The position numbers were made by a program, and so were the translations under genes. Shown in pieces: positions 25,520 through 34,267 of a DNA stretch of 64,000 bases (the first letter of the stretch is position 1; every line of letters starts with the position of its first letter). The stretch spans positions 248,001 to 312,000 of the forward strand of contig NZ_JBEDNQ010000008.1 of the NCBI RefSeq assembly GCF_040105385.1. Reading direction: 5' to 3'. Under the pieces are notes generated by a model. That model did no database searches. It had not been told where the DNA came from and worked only from the letters and a program-made list of their open reading frames with translations. The stretch comes from Pseudonocardia nematodicida (GTDB lineage: Bacteria; Actinomycetota; Actinomycetes; Mycobacteriales; Pseudonocardiaceae).

Positions 25520-26361
25520 GGCGCGTCCTCGCCGGTGGCGACCGGGCGCGCCGGGTCGGCCGACCACTCCGACCACGAGCCCGGGTAGAGCGCGCCGCTG
25601 ATCCCGGCCAGCTCGAGGGCGAGCAGGTCGTGGCAGGCGGTGACCCCGCTGCCGCAGTACACGACGACGTCGGTGCCGGGCCGGATGCCGAGCCCGGCGT
25701 AGCGCTCGCGCAGGTCGGCCGCCGGGACGAACCGGCCGTCGCTGCCGAGGTTCCCGGCCCAGGGTGCGCTGCGCGCACCGGGCACATGCCCCGAGCGCAC
25801 GTCGGTCGGCAGCACGCTCGCCCCGCTGAAGCGGTCGGCGGCGCGGGCGTCCAGCACGACGGGCCCACCCGGTCCGCGCACCGCCGCGGCGACGTCGTCG
25901 GCCGTCCGGATCGCGCCCGGCGGCCACGGCACCGGGGTGCGTACGGCGGGCCGCGGCTCGACCGGCCCGGTCTCCAGCGGGCCCGGCCAGGCCGCCGGTC
26001 CGCCGTCGAGCAGGGCAGCCGGGGTCCCGATCCGCCGCAGCAGCCACACCAGCCGGGCGGCGAACGCGCCGCCGGCGTCGTCGTAGGCGACGACCGTGGC
26101 GCCGTCTCCGATCCCGAGGCGGCCCAGCGCGGCCGCGAACGTGTCCGGGTCCGGCAGGGGGTGCCGGGCACCGGCCGGGTCGGGTGGCGCCGAGAGGTCG
26201 GTGTCGACGTCGACCCACACCGCGCCGGGCAGGTGGCCGGCCGCGTGGGCGGCGCGCCCGCTGCGCCCGTCGAGGTACCACCGGACGTCGGCGACGACGA
26301 CCTCACCGGGCAGCGCCCGCAGCGCGTCCACGTCGATCACCGGCGGGAGCGGCGCGCTCAC
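25516..26361 (-). CDS. Two-domain cytoplasmic sulfurtransferase (rhodanese/MST)
   Basis: A 281-residue tandem rhodanese of the SseA/TST type. The first domain is catalytically inert and the second holds Cys236 in VVVYCGSGVTACH. The CGSGVTA loop is characteristic of 3-mercaptopyruvate sulfurtransferases. It transfers sulfane sulfur to cyanide, thioredoxin or other acceptors. It overlaps the LLM gene upstream and the glycosidase gene downstream, so it is made together with the ABC importer. This suggests handling sulfur from an imported organosulfur compound. Confidence 0.9.
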   Translation of the reverse strand: MSAPLPPVIDVDALRALPGEVVVADVRWYLDGRSGRAAHAAGHLPGAVWVDVDTDLSAPPDPAGARHPLPDPDTFAAALGRLGIGDGATVVAYDDAGGAFAARLVWLLRRIGTPAALLDGGPAAWPGPLETGPVEPRPAVRTPVPWPPGAIRTADDVAAAVRGPGGPVVLDARAADRFSGASVLPTDVRSGHVPGARSAPWAGNLGSDGRFVPAADLRERYAGLGIRPGTDVVVYCGSGVTACHDLLALELAGISGALYPGSWSEWSADPARPVATGEDAP

Positions 26362-27413
26362 GAGACACCCACCACGGCACCGTTCACCCCGGCCGCCGGG
26401 GCCGGTCGCGCGCCGAGCTGCGGCAGCACCTCGGCGGCGATCAGCTCGACCGACGCGGAGACCTCGGCCGCGGGGATCCCGCCGATGTCGACCGCGAGCA
26501 GGTGCAGCCCGTGTCCCCACAGCTCCCCGAGCCGGCCGAGCTTGTCGACGACCTGGGCCGGGCTGCCGCACAGCAGCGGGCCGTCCGGGCCGGCCTGCTC
26601 GTCGAGATCGAGCGGGCCCTCGGCGCCGGCGAGCCGGTAGTAGGCCTCGACGTGGCCCTGCCACTGCCGGCGGGCCTCCTGCGTGGTCGGGGCGACGAAC
26701 GCGTGCGAGGCGCCCCCGAGCCGCGGCGGCGGGCCGGCGTGCCCGTGCTCGCGCCACAGCGTGCGGTAGAGCTCGAACCACCGCGTCCACTCGCCCGGGG
26801 TGCGGGCCACCGTGCCGAACACCATCGGCAGGCCGTTCTCGACCGCGAGCCGGATCGAGTCCTCCGAGGCGCCGCCGCTGACCCACACCGGCGGACGCTC
26901 CTGGTGCGGACGCGGCCGGGCGGTCACCTCGGTCAGCGGCGGCCGGAACCGCCCGGACCAGGTCACCGACTCCTCCCGCCAGAGACGCAGCAGGAGCTCG
27001 ACGTTCTCCCGCTTGCGGGCCACCCGCGTCGCCGGGTCCTGGTCGAAGACCGCGTAGACCTCCGGGAAGAACGACGTACCGGCGATCAGCTCCAGCCGCC
27101 CGCCGGAGAGCTGGTCGAGCAGGGCGTAGTCCTCGGCGAGCAGCACCGGATCCCGGTTGGTGACCAGGGTGGTGGCTGTGGCCACCCGGATCGTGGAGGT
27201 CCGCTCGGCGATCGCCGCGAGCACCAGCGACGGCGCGGGGACGGTGTCGTAGTGCCGGAAGTGGTGCTCACCGACGGCGAACCAGGCGAAGCCCAGCCGC
27301 TCCGCGGCGACGGCGTCGTCGACGACGCCGCGCAGCCGGTCGTGCACCGTCGGACGGTCCCCGCTGCGATGGTCGGGCAGCAGGCTGGCGAAGGTGATCA
27401 GACCGATGTCCAC
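26358..27413 (-). CDS. LLM-class flavin-dependent monooxygenase
   Basis: A 351-residue luciferase-like protein with the group signature FAVGEHHFRHYDTVPAPSLVLAA near the N-terminus, LDQLSGGRLELIAGTSF in the middle and a C-terminal CGSPAQVVDKLG. FMNH2-dependent members cleave C-S or C-N bonds (SsuD, MsuD relatives) or hydroxylate. Coupling with an ABC importer and a sulfurtransferase fits release of sulfite or thiol from an imported substrate, but the substrate is unknown. The GTG start overlaps the ATPase gene end by 16 bp. Confidence 0.85.
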   Translation of the reverse strand: MDIGLITFASLLPDHRSGDRPTVHDRLRGVVDDAVAAERLGFAWFAVGEHHFRHYDTVPAPSLVLAAIAERTSTIRVATATTLVTNRDPVLLAEDYALLDQLSGGRLELIAGTSFFPEVYAVFDQDPATRVARKRENVELLLRLWREESVTWSGRFRPPLTEVTARPRPHQERPPVWVSGGASEDSIRLAVENGLPMVFGTVARTPGEWTRWFELYRTLWREHGHAGPPPRLGGASHAFVAPTTQEARRQWQGHVEAYYRLAGAEGPLDLDEQAGPDGPLLCGSPAQVVDKLGRLGELWGHGLHLLAVDIGGIPAAEVSASVELIAAEVLPQLGARPAPAAGVNGAVVGVS

Positions 27414-29113
27414 GGGTGGTCCTCCTCGAGGGGCGGGGTGAGCCGGCGCAGTCCGGGGACGGCGTCCAGGAGCTCGCGGGTGTAGGGGGTGCGGGGGTCG
27501 GTGAGCACGCGCGTCGTGGGGCCGGACTCGACGATCCGCCCGCCCCGCAGCACGGCGACGTCGTCGCTGACGTGCCGGACCACGCCGAGGTCGTGGGTGA
27601 TGAACAGGTAGCTCAGGCCTCGCTCGCGCTGCAGGTCGACGAGCAGGTCGAGGATCTGGGCCTGCACGCCGACGTCGAGCGCGGAGACGGGTTCGTCGCA
27701 GACCAGCAGGTCCGGCCCGACCGCGAGCGCCCGGGCGATGGCGACCCGCTGCCGCTGACCGCCGGAGAGCTCCGAGGCCCTCCGGGCGGCCGTCCCGGCG
27801 GGCAGTGCCACCCCGTCGAGCAGGGACGCGACCGTCTCCGCCCGTTCCCGGCGGTCCCGCACCCCGGCGTTGCGCAACGGCTCCCCGACGATCTCGGCCA
27901 CGGTGAAGCCGGGGTGCATCGCCGAGTACGGGTTCTGCGCGACGAGCTGCACCCGCCGGTGCAGCCGGCGCAGCCCGGCCCGGTCGGGACCGGCCGGGTC
28001 GTGCCCGTCGACGTCCAGGGAGCCCGAGTCGGGGGCCTGCAGACCGAGCAGGGTACGGGCGATGGTCGTCTTCCCCGACCCGGACTCCCCGACGAGCCCC
28101 AGGGTGCGCCCGCGGGCGACGGTGAACGACACCCCGTCGACGGCGGTCCGCCGGGTCCCGGTGCGCCCGCCACCCCGGTCCGGGAAGGACACCCGCAGGT
28201 CGCGGACGCGGACGATCGGGCCGGGTGTGTCCGGCGCTCCGCCGTCCCCGGCCGGATCGCGCCGCTCCGGGGGGCGCAGCGCCGGTGCGGCGGTGAGCAG
28301 CCGGCGGGTGGCCGGGGCGGACCCCGCCGTGAGGACCGTCGGTGCCGGGCCGGACTCCACGGCCCGGCCGCCGGCGAGCACGACGACGTCGTCGGCCCGG
28401 TCGGCGACCACCCCGAGATCGTGGGTGACGAGCAGGACCGCGGTCCCGGCGTCGGCGACGGCGCGCAGCAGGTCGAGGATCCGGCGGGCGACCGTGACGT
28501 CGAGGGCCGAGGTCGGCTCGTCGGCGACGACCAGCTCGGGCCGGGCCACCGTGGCGATCGCGATCAGCACGCGCTGGCGCATCCCGCCCGAGAGCTCGTG
28601 CGGGTACTGCCGGGCACGCACCGCGGGGTCCGGCAGCCCGACCCCGGCCAGTGCCTCGACGGCCCGGTCCCGGGCCTCCCGGCGACCGGTCCGCTCGTGG
28701 ATGCGCAGCACGTCGGCCACCTGCCGCCCGACCGGGGTGAGCGGGTCGAGGGCCACCCCGGGGTCCTGGGGCACCAGCCCGATCCGGGCGCCGCGAACCC
28801 GCCGCCACCCGCGGCGGTCGAGACCGGTCAGCTCGGTACCGCCGAGCCGGACGCCGCCCGCGGTGATCCGGCCGGACCCCGGCAGCAGCCCGATGACCGC
28901 GTGCGCGAGCGTGCTCTTGCCCGAACCGGACTCGCCGACGACCGCGGTGATCCGGCCCGGCGCGGCGCGCAGCCCGACGCCGGACAGCGCGACCGACCCG
29001 CCCGCGACGCCGGCGTAGGTCACCTCGAGCCCCTCGACCGACAGGCCCGGTTCGCCGGGGCCCCCGTCGCCGGCCGGTGCCCGCGGCACCTCCTCCACCC
29101 GTGGAGCGCTCAC
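27398..29113 (-). CDS. Fused dual-ATPase subunit of oligopeptide/nickel-type ABC importer
   Basis: A 571-residue fusion of two ABC ATPases (DppD plus DppF type). Walker A motifs are GESGSGKSTLAH and GESGSGKTTIAR. The two signature motifs are LSGGMRQRV and LSGGQRQRVAI, and both halves have intact Walker B (VADEPTSALD, VCDEPVSALD). It energises uptake through the two permeases encoded just upstream. The fused architecture is common in actinobacterial peptide-type importers. GTG start overlaps the permease stop. Confidence 0.93.
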   Translation of the reverse strand: MSAPRVEEVPRAPAGDGGPGEPGLSVEGLEVTYAGVAGGSVALSGVGLRAAPGRITAVVGESGSGKSTLAHAVIGLLPGSGRITAGGVRLGGTELTGLDRRGWRRVRGARIGLVPQDPGVALDPLTPVGRQVADVLRIHERTGRREARDRAVEALAGVGLPDPAVRARQYPHELSGGMRQRVLIAIATVARPELVVADEPTSALDVTVARRILDLLRAVADAGTAVLLVTHDLGVVADRADDVVVLAGGRAVESGPAPTVLTAGSAPATRRLLTAAPALRPPERRDPAGDGGAPDTPGPIVRVRDLRVSFPDRGGGRTGTRRTAVDGVSFTVARGRTLGLVGESGSGKTTIARTLLGLQAPDSGSLDVDGHDPAGPDRAGLRRLHRRVQLVAQNPYSAMHPGFTVAEIVGEPLRNAGVRDRRERAETVASLLDGVALPAGTAARRASELSGGQRQRVAIARALAVGPDLLVCDEPVSALDVGVQAQILDLLVDLQRERGLSYLFITHDLGVVRHVSDDVAVLRGGRIVESGPTTRVLTDPRTPYTRELLDAVPGLRRLTPPLEEDHPWTSV

Positions 29114-29988
29114 CGGGTCCTCCCTTCGGCGTCGAGCAGCCGTGACAGCCGGTTGGTCGCCAGGACCAGCGCGGTGAGCGCCAGCCCGGGCAGCGTCGTC
29201 AGCCACCAGGCGGTGGCGAGGTGGTCGCGGCCGGCCGCGACCAGCGCCCCCCACTCCGGGGCGGGTGGCGGCTGCCCGTAGCCGAGGAAGCTCAGGGCGG
29301 ACACCGCCAGCACGACCAGGCCGAAGTCCAGGGCCGCGAGCGCGAGGAGCGGGGCCGCCACCGCCGGGAGCACGTAGCGCAGCAGGATCCGGCCGGTACC
29401 CGACCCGCACAGCAGCGCGGCCTCGACATAGGGGGCCGTGCGCACTCGCAGCACCTCCGCCCGGGCCAGCCGGGCGAAGGACGCGAAACCGGCGACGCCG
29501 ACGGCAACCGCCACCTGGACGACGCCGAACCCGATCGCGGCGATGACCAGCAGCGACAGCAGCACGCCGGGCACGGACAGCGTGACGTCGACGACCCGCA
29601 TCACGACGGCCTCGAACCACCCGCCGAACCAGCCGGCGAGCACGCCCAGCCCCACCCCGACGACCAGGGCGATCGCCAGCGCGATCGCCGCCGCCTGCAG
29701 CGAGACCGCCGTCCCGTGCACGACCCGCGCGAACAGGTCCCGCCCGAGCGCGTCGGTGCCGAACGGGTGCGCGGGCCCCGGCGGGAGCAGCTGCTCCCCC
29801 GGCACCCCGGCGATCGGGTCCCGGCCGGTGAACAGGCCGGGAGCCAGCGCCCAGCCCCCGATCACCGCCAGGACCAGCAGCGACGCCACGACACCGGGCC
29901 GGGTCCAGGCCCGCCACCGGCCCCGCCCGGGGCGGCGCGCGGCCCCGGCGCCGGGGTCCACCGCGGCGGCGCCGACCGGCGCGCTCAC
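29110..29988 (-). CDS. ABC importer permease (DppC/OppC type)
   Basis: A 292-residue membrane protein. After a short cytoplasmic tail comes TM1 (VVASLLVLAVIGGWALA), the HPFGTDALGRDLFARVVHG motif of DppC-type permeases, then four to five more membrane segments. The cytoplasmic coupling loop (YVEAALLCGSGTGRILLRYVLP) docks on the ATPase. It pairs with the DppB-type permease encoded upstream, with 4-bp overlaps on both sides. Confidence 0.92.
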   Translation of the reverse strand: MSAPVGAAAVDPGAGAARRPGRGRWRAWTRPGVVASLLVLAVIGGWALAPGLFTGRDPIAGVPGEQLLPPGPAHPFGTDALGRDLFARVVHGTAVSLQAAAIALAIALVVGVGLGVLAGWFGGWFEAVVMRVVDVTLSVPGVLLSLLVIAAIGFGVVQVAVAVGVAGFASFARLARAEVLRVRTAPYVEAALLCGSGTGRILLRYVLPAVAAPLLALAALDFGLVVLAVSALSFLGYGQPPPAPEWGALVAAGRDHLATAWWLTTLPGLALTALVLATNRLSRLLDAEGRTR

Positions 29989-30956
29989 CCGGGCACCAGC
30001 CGTCCGGTGGAGCGGATCCGCGGGTCCAGCACCGGGTAGAGCAGGTCCACCGCCAGGGTGACCAGCGCGAACACCGTGGCGGCGACCACCACCACGCCCT
30101 GCACGACCGGCAGGTCCTGGGCGGCGACGGCGGACTGGGTGATCCGGCCCATGCCCGGCCGGGCGAACACCGTCTCCACCACGACCGCACCACCGATCAT
30201 CCCGCCGACGAGCAGCCCGGACACCGTCACGGCCGGGATCGCCGCGTTGCGCAGGCCGCGGCCCAGGACCAGCCGCGCCGTGCCGGCCCCGGTCGCCCGG
30301 ACCGTCTCGGCCCAGGGCTCGCGCAGCGTGTCGTGCAGGCTCTTGCCCAGCACCTGCGCCACCAGCGCCGCCCCGGGCACGGCGAGCGTCACCGCGGGCA
30401 GGATCACCGACGAGAACCCGCTCCCGCCGAGCGAGGGAACCAGGCGCAGCTGCAGTGCGAAGACCTGGATCAGCACCAGGCCCAGCCAGAAGGTGGGCAC
30501 GGAGATCGCGAGCGCCGGCAGCGACCGGAGGAGCTGCCGGGCCGCCGGGGAGGAGGCCAGGTTGGCCGCGACGCCCAGCGCGAGCCCGCCCAGCAGCGAC
30601 AGCAGCAGCCCCAGTGCCCCGACCTGGAGCGTCGGCGGCAGCGCGCCGACGATCATCTCGGCCACCGGCTGCCGGGTACGGATCGACTCGCCGAGGTCGC
30701 CGCGCAGAGCGTCGAACAGGGTCGTCACGTACTGCGCGGGCCACGGCCGGTCGAACCCGAGAGCCGCCCGGGCCGCGGCGACGTCGGCGTCGGTGACCTC
30801 GCCGTAGCCGTTGGTCCCCTTGAGGTAGAGCGCCACGGGGTCGCCCGGGAGCAGCCGCAGGACCAGGAACGTCACGGTGAACGCCGCCCAGACCACGAGG
30901 ACCGTCCGCCCGACCCGACCGGCGACGTAGCGCGCGACCCCCGCGCCCGCCGTCAT
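29985..30956 (-). CDS. ABC importer permease (DppB/OppB type)
   Basis: A 323-residue permease with the classic N-terminal segment RVGRTVLVVWAAFTVTFLVLRLLPGDPVALYL, six membrane spans and the FWLGLVLIQVFALQLRLVPS stretch. The coupling loop is REPWAETVRATGAGTARLVLGRGLRNA. It forms the transmembrane channel with the DppC-type subunit. ATG start overlaps the binding-protein stop (ATGA). Confidence 0.93.
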   Translation of the reverse strand: MTAGAGVARYVAGRVGRTVLVVWAAFTVTFLVLRLLPGDPVALYLKGTNGYGEVTDADVAAARAALGFDRPWPAQYVTTLFDALRGDLGESIRTRQPVAEMIVGALPPTLQVGALGLLLSLLGGLALGVAANLASSPAARQLLRSLPALAISVPTFWLGLVLIQVFALQLRLVPSLGGSGFSSVILPAVTLAVPGAALVAQVLGKSLHDTLREPWAETVRATGAGTARLVLGRGLRNAAIPAVTVSGLLVGGMIGGAVVVETVFARPGMGRITQSAVAAQDLPVVQGVVVVAATVFALVTLAVDLLYPVLDPRIRSTGRLVPG

Positions 30957-32560
30957 CCGGTCCGCCAGGCGTCGTGCAGCGTCAGCCGCAGCGAGGCGTC
31001 CAGGCGCAGGTCGCGGACGTCGTCGGTGACCCCGTGCACCAGCCGCGTCTCGTAGAGCGGGATCGTGTGCGCCCCCTCGATCAGCAGCCGGACGGCCCCG
31101 TCCACGGCCTCCTGGCGCTGCGCGGAGTCGGCGAGACCGGCCTGGCGCTCCAGGAAGGTGTCGAGCTCACCGCCCGGCAGGCCCCACAGGTTCGGGCCGG
31201 TCGAGAGGAACAGGTTGCGCAGCACATCGGGGTCGGCCCGGGACACGTCGACCGCGGTGAAGTCGAAGTCCCCCCGGTCCTGCCGCTCGACGTAGACCGG
31301 GGCGGTCACGACGTCGAGGACGACGTCGATGCCCAGCCGCCGCAGCTGCTGCTGGACCTGCTCGTTCTCCGGCTGTGCCGCGAACGGGATCAGCCACACC
31401 AGGCGCAGCGGGACGCCGTCGCGCACCCGGATCCCGTCCGGGCCGGGCACCCAGCCGGCGCCGTCCAGCAGCGCGGCGGCCTCGGTCGGGTCGTAGCGCA
31501 CCTCGGCGCTCTGGTCGACGTAGAACGGCGTCGTCGACGAGAGCACGCCGGTCGCGACCCGGCCCTCCGGACCGAAGACGGTCCGCACCAGCTCCTCGCG
31601 GTCGATCCCGAGCAGGATCGCGCGGCGCACGTCCGTGTCGCCGAGGACGCCGTCGTGGTTGGGCGACAGCGGCGGCGCCGCGCCCGGGTTGATCGTGGTC
31701 AGCAGGCTGAACCCGTTGCCGTCGAACCGGGGCTGGTCGGCGAGCTGGACGGTCTCGGACACGTCGATCTGGCCGGACTCCAGTGCCGCGGCCCGCGCCC
31801 CGTCCTCCGGGACGAACAGGAACCGGACCTCGTCGAGGTGGGCGGCGCCGGGGTTGGTGGCCAGCGACGACGGCCAGGCGTAGTCGTCCCGGCGGGTGAT
31901 CACCGCGTCCTGGTCGGGGGTGTAGCTCTGCACCACGAAGGGCCCGGAGCCGATGAACTCGCCGCGGCACCGGGCCGCGAGGTCGGCCCCGGCCGAGGCC
32001 GGAGAGAGGATGCCAAAGCTCGTCCCGGCGGTCGCCTGCAGGAACTGGGCATTCGGCTGCTCGAACCCGACCGTGAGGTTCAGCGGGTCCTCGATCTCGG
32101 TGCCGGTGTAGCCCTGGATGTAGGCGGCGGCGCCGCTGGCCGGCTGCTCGGCGAGCCAGTCGAAGGTGGACTGCACGGCCTCGGCCTCCACCGGCGTGCC
32201 GTCGCTGAACGTCACGTCCGGCCGCAGCGTGAACCGGAACTCCCGGGCGTCCTCACTGACGGTGAACGACTCGGCCAGCCAGGGCCTGATCTCGCCGGTC
32301 TCGGGGTCCTGGTCGGTGAGGGAATCAACGACCCCGCGGACGATCTCGAGCGCGTTCCGTTGCCCGGTCTGCTGGGGGTCGATGCAGGTCGGGTCGTCGG
32401 GCAGGGCGATCTGCACCGTCCCACCCTGCTGGGCACCGTCGGCGGAGGCCTGCTCGGTGGGCGACGACGTCGCGCATCCGGTCAGCGTCGCGGCGGAAAG
32501 TGCGAGTGCCACCGCGGCGACGCGCCGTCGCCGGGCAGCACGAAAGGATCTTTCGGACAT
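30953..32560 (-). CDS. Lipoprotein substrate-binding protein, peptide/nickel (SBP family 5)
   Basis: A 535-residue SBP_bac_5 protein with a lipoprotein signal: basic N-terminus, hydrophobic core AAVALALSAATL and lipobox LTGC, so it is anchored outside the membrane. It captures the importer's ligand; this family binds peptides, opines, nickel chelates and glycosides, so the ligand is not predictable. The ATG chosen gives a normal lipoprotein signal; a longer in-frame extension exists but is not signal-like. About 200 nt of leader containing a Cys-rich short ORF separates it from the promoter. Decayed relatives of an SBP and LLM gene lie at 40.8-41.3 kb. Confidence 0.92.
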   Translation of the reverse strand: MSERSFRAARRRRVAAVALALSAATLTGCATSSPTEQASADGAQQGGTVQIALPDDPTCIDPQQTGQRNALEIVRGVVDSLTDQDPETGEIRPWLAESFTVSEDAREFRFTLRPDVTFSDGTPVEAEAVQSTFDWLAEQPASGAAAYIQGYTGTEIEDPLNLTVGFEQPNAQFLQATAGTSFGILSPASAGADLAARCRGEFIGSGPFVVQSYTPDQDAVITRRDDYAWPSSLATNPGAAHLDEVRFLFVPEDGARAAALESGQIDVSETVQLADQPRFDGNGFSLLTTINPGAAPPLSPNHDGVLGDTDVRRAILLGIDREELVRTVFGPEGRVATGVLSSTTPFYVDQSAEVRYDPTEAAALLDGAGWVPGPDGIRVRDGVPLRLVWLIPFAAQPENEQVQQQLRRLGIDVVLDVVTAPVYVERQDRGDFDFTAVDVSRADPDVLRNLFLSTGPNLWGLPGGELDTFLERQAGLADSAQRQEAVDGAVRLLIEGAHTIPLYETRLVHGVTDDVRDLRLDASLRLTLHDAWRTG

Positions 32561-32633
32561 GGGTGACTCCTGAGGGGTGCGTGCAGGCACGAGCCGTGAG
32601 CCGGTGGGAGAGGCGGCTCGGACGGACCGGGGA

Positions 32634-32768
32634 TCAGAGCAGCTGGGTGACCGCGACATCCGGGAGCGGGCGACAACGACAACGGTCGTCGGCATGACCG
32701 GGGCGGTGCTCGCGTGTCGGGCGACACGAGCACTCGAGCACGCTCTCAGGAGCGTGGCTGCAGGTCAT
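32634..32768 (-). CDS. Cys-rich leaderless upstream ORF (putative attenuator peptide)
   Basis: A 44-codon ORF begins with ATG exactly 6 nt after a TACTTT -10 element, so it should start at the mRNA 5' end. It encodes five Cys (MTCSHAPESV... ECSCR... DRCRCR), far above the average for such a protein. It ends 73 nt before the start of the substrate-binding protein gene. Leaderless poly-Cys short ORFs are known in mycobacteria to attenuate sulfur genes in response to cysteine. That this one does so is inference, supported by the LLM and sulfurtransferase genes in the operon. Confidence 0.5.
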   Translation of the reverse strand: MTCSHAPESVLECSCRPTREHRPGHADDRCRCRPLPDVAVTQLL

Positions 32769-32796
32769 GCGGGTAAAGTACAACGATTAATGCATT
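32766..32796 (-). promoter_or_regulatory. ABC-importer promoter with the same operator box as the exporter promoter
   Basis: Minus-strand TACTTT (32780-32775) serves as -10, 6 nt before the ATG of the Cys-rich short ORF. Immediately upstream is AATGCATTAATCGTTGTAC, differing by two bases from the box at the MFS promoter (5868-5887) and placed at the same distance. The arms ATGCA and TGTAC form a TetR-like dyad. The shared box implies one regulator for export and import. Confidence 0.6.
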
Positions 32797-32903
32797 AAAG
32801 GAAGACGTCCGGGGCACATTGTGACGCAGAGCGGCGACTCCGCCCACCACGGTTCGGATCCGGGCCTTGACGCCACAGATCCGGACAATGAAGGATATTC
32901 CTC

Positions 32904-32987
32904 ATGAGCCGGACCATCCTCCTGACGCGTCGTCGTCATGTGGACATGGCTCGTGTCTCCTCCCAGGGCTGTCGACCCCGCCGCTGA
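32904..32987 (+). CDS. Putative leader peptide, RRHVD...CR family
   Basis: A 27-residue ORF containing LTRRRHVDMARVSSQGCR followed by PRR and stop. This L-x-x-R-R-H-V-D-x-x-R-V-x-S-x-x-C-R pattern is the widespread actinobacterial leader peptide that precedes sulfur-metabolism operons and is thought to stall at its single Cys codon. GGATAT/GATATT, 4-7 nt upstream of the ATG, is a likely -10, and TTGACG lies about 20 nt further upstream; translation is probably leaderless. It is followed after 177 nt by the membrane-anchored sulfurtransferase and YeeE genes, which it presumably regulates. Confidence 0.75.
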   Translation: MSRTILLTRRRHVDMARVSSQGCRPRR

Positions 32988-33164
32988 TCCGGGCCCGGAC
33001 CCGTCCGGGCGCCGCCACGACGACGACCGGTCGCCCGTCCCCTCCCCCACCGCCTCGGCTGATCTGCCGACGCGGCCTCTCGCACCCGCAAGAGCCGGCC
33101 CTGACGCGTACCGCGCGCCAACGGGCCGCCGACGCGACGTGCCCGCACCAGCCGGAGAGACACG

Positions 33165-34265
33165 ATGTCCACGCCCACCTCACCTCCATCATCAGACTCC
33201 CCCGATCCCACCGGAGACCCCGCCGGGCACGGTGACGCCGCCCGCTCCCCCGCCCCCAGCTGGAAGCGTCTGGGCATCGTGGGCGGGGCGATCGTCGGTG
33301 CCGTCGCCCTGGTTGCCGGGATCGTCGCCGTGGGCGGCGCCGGCGGCGATGCCCCGGCACCCGCTGCGTCGGCCGGTTCACCGGTGATCGAGGACCACTC
33401 CGCCAACACGGTCGTCGACACCGAGTGGCTCGCGGCCAACCTCGACGACCCCGACGTCGCCGTCATCGAAGTCAGCACCGAGCCCGGCCTGTACGAACGC
33501 GGCCACATCCCGGGCGCGACCAACTACGTCTGGACGACCGACTTCGTCTCGACGGTGAACCGGGACGTCGTGAGCCGGGAGGACTTCACCGAGCTGACCC
33601 GGCGCACCGGCATCGATCCGGACACCACGGTCGTCCTCTACGGCGACAGGGACAACTGGTTCGCCGCCTGGGGAGCATGGGTGTTCACCCTCTACGGCCA
33701 CGAGAACGTCACCGTGCTCGACGGTGGGCGGGGTGCGTGGGAGGCCGAGGGGCGGCCGCTCTCGGTGGACGCGCCGGCAGCCGGGCAGGGCACCTGGGAG
33801 GCCGCCGAGGCCGATCCCGACCTGCGGGCGTTCCTGCCCGAGGTCATCGAGATCGCCCGTGCGGCGGAGTCGGGCGGCACCACGGGCACCGACCTGGTCG
33901 ACATCCGCGGTGCGGCCGAGTTCAGCGGTGAGATCTTCGCGCCGGAGGGGTTCCAGGAGACCGCGGTGCGGGCGGGACACATCCCGGGGGCGGTGAACGT
34001 CGCCTGGGCCGAGGCGGTCGACGAGGACGGGCGTTTCAAGCCCGTCGACGAGCTGCGCGAGATCTATGCCGCGCAGGGCGTCGACGGGAGCCGGCCGGTG
34101 GTCGTCTACTGCCGGATCGGCGAGCGTGCCAGCCACACATGGTTCGTGCTGAGCCAGATCCTCGGCTACGACGTCAAGCTCTACGACGGGTCGTGGACCG
34201 AGTACGGCAACACCGTCGGCGTCCCGGTCGTCAATGAGGCCGGCACGGTCTGGGGCGTCGCATAA
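33165..34265 (+). CDS. Membrane-anchored tandem-rhodanese sulfurtransferase
   Basis: A 366-residue protein with a Pro/Ser-rich cytoplasmic N-terminus, one hydrophobic anchor (about residues 36-58, LGIVGGAIVGAVALVAGIVA) and two rhodanese domains predicted outside. The second domain has catalytic Cys316 in VVVYCRIGERASHTWF, the loop of actinobacterial thiosulfate sulfurtransferases. It should react with thiosulfate or another sulfane donor at the cell surface, feeding the YeeE transporter encoded 2 nt downstream. ATG start with GGAGAGA ribosome site. Confidence 0.9.
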   Translation: MSTPTSPPSSDSPDPTGDPAGHGDAARSPAPSWKRLGIVGGAIVGAVALVAGIVAVGGAGGDAPAPAASAGSPVIEDHSANTVVDTEWLAANLDDPDVAVIEVSTEPGLYERGHIPGATNYVWTTDFVSTVNRDVVSREDFTELTRRTGIDPDTTVVLYGDRDNWFAAWGAWVFTLYGHENVTVLDGGRGAWEAEGRPLSVDAPAAGQGTWEAAEADPDLRAFLPEVIEIARAAESGGTTGTDLVDIRGAAEFSGEIFAPEGFQETAVRAGHIPGAVNVAWAEAVDEDGRFKPVDELREIYAAQGVDGSRPVVVYCRIGERASHTWFVLSQILGYDVKLYDGSWTEYGNTVGVPVVNEAGTVWGVA

Positions 34266-34267
34266 CC

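Noticed and set aside
32482..32733. An 83-residue minus-strand frame in the importer leader
   Set aside because: It is in a different frame from the binding protein and has no signature; the Cys-rich ORF placed at the promoter is the better candidate.
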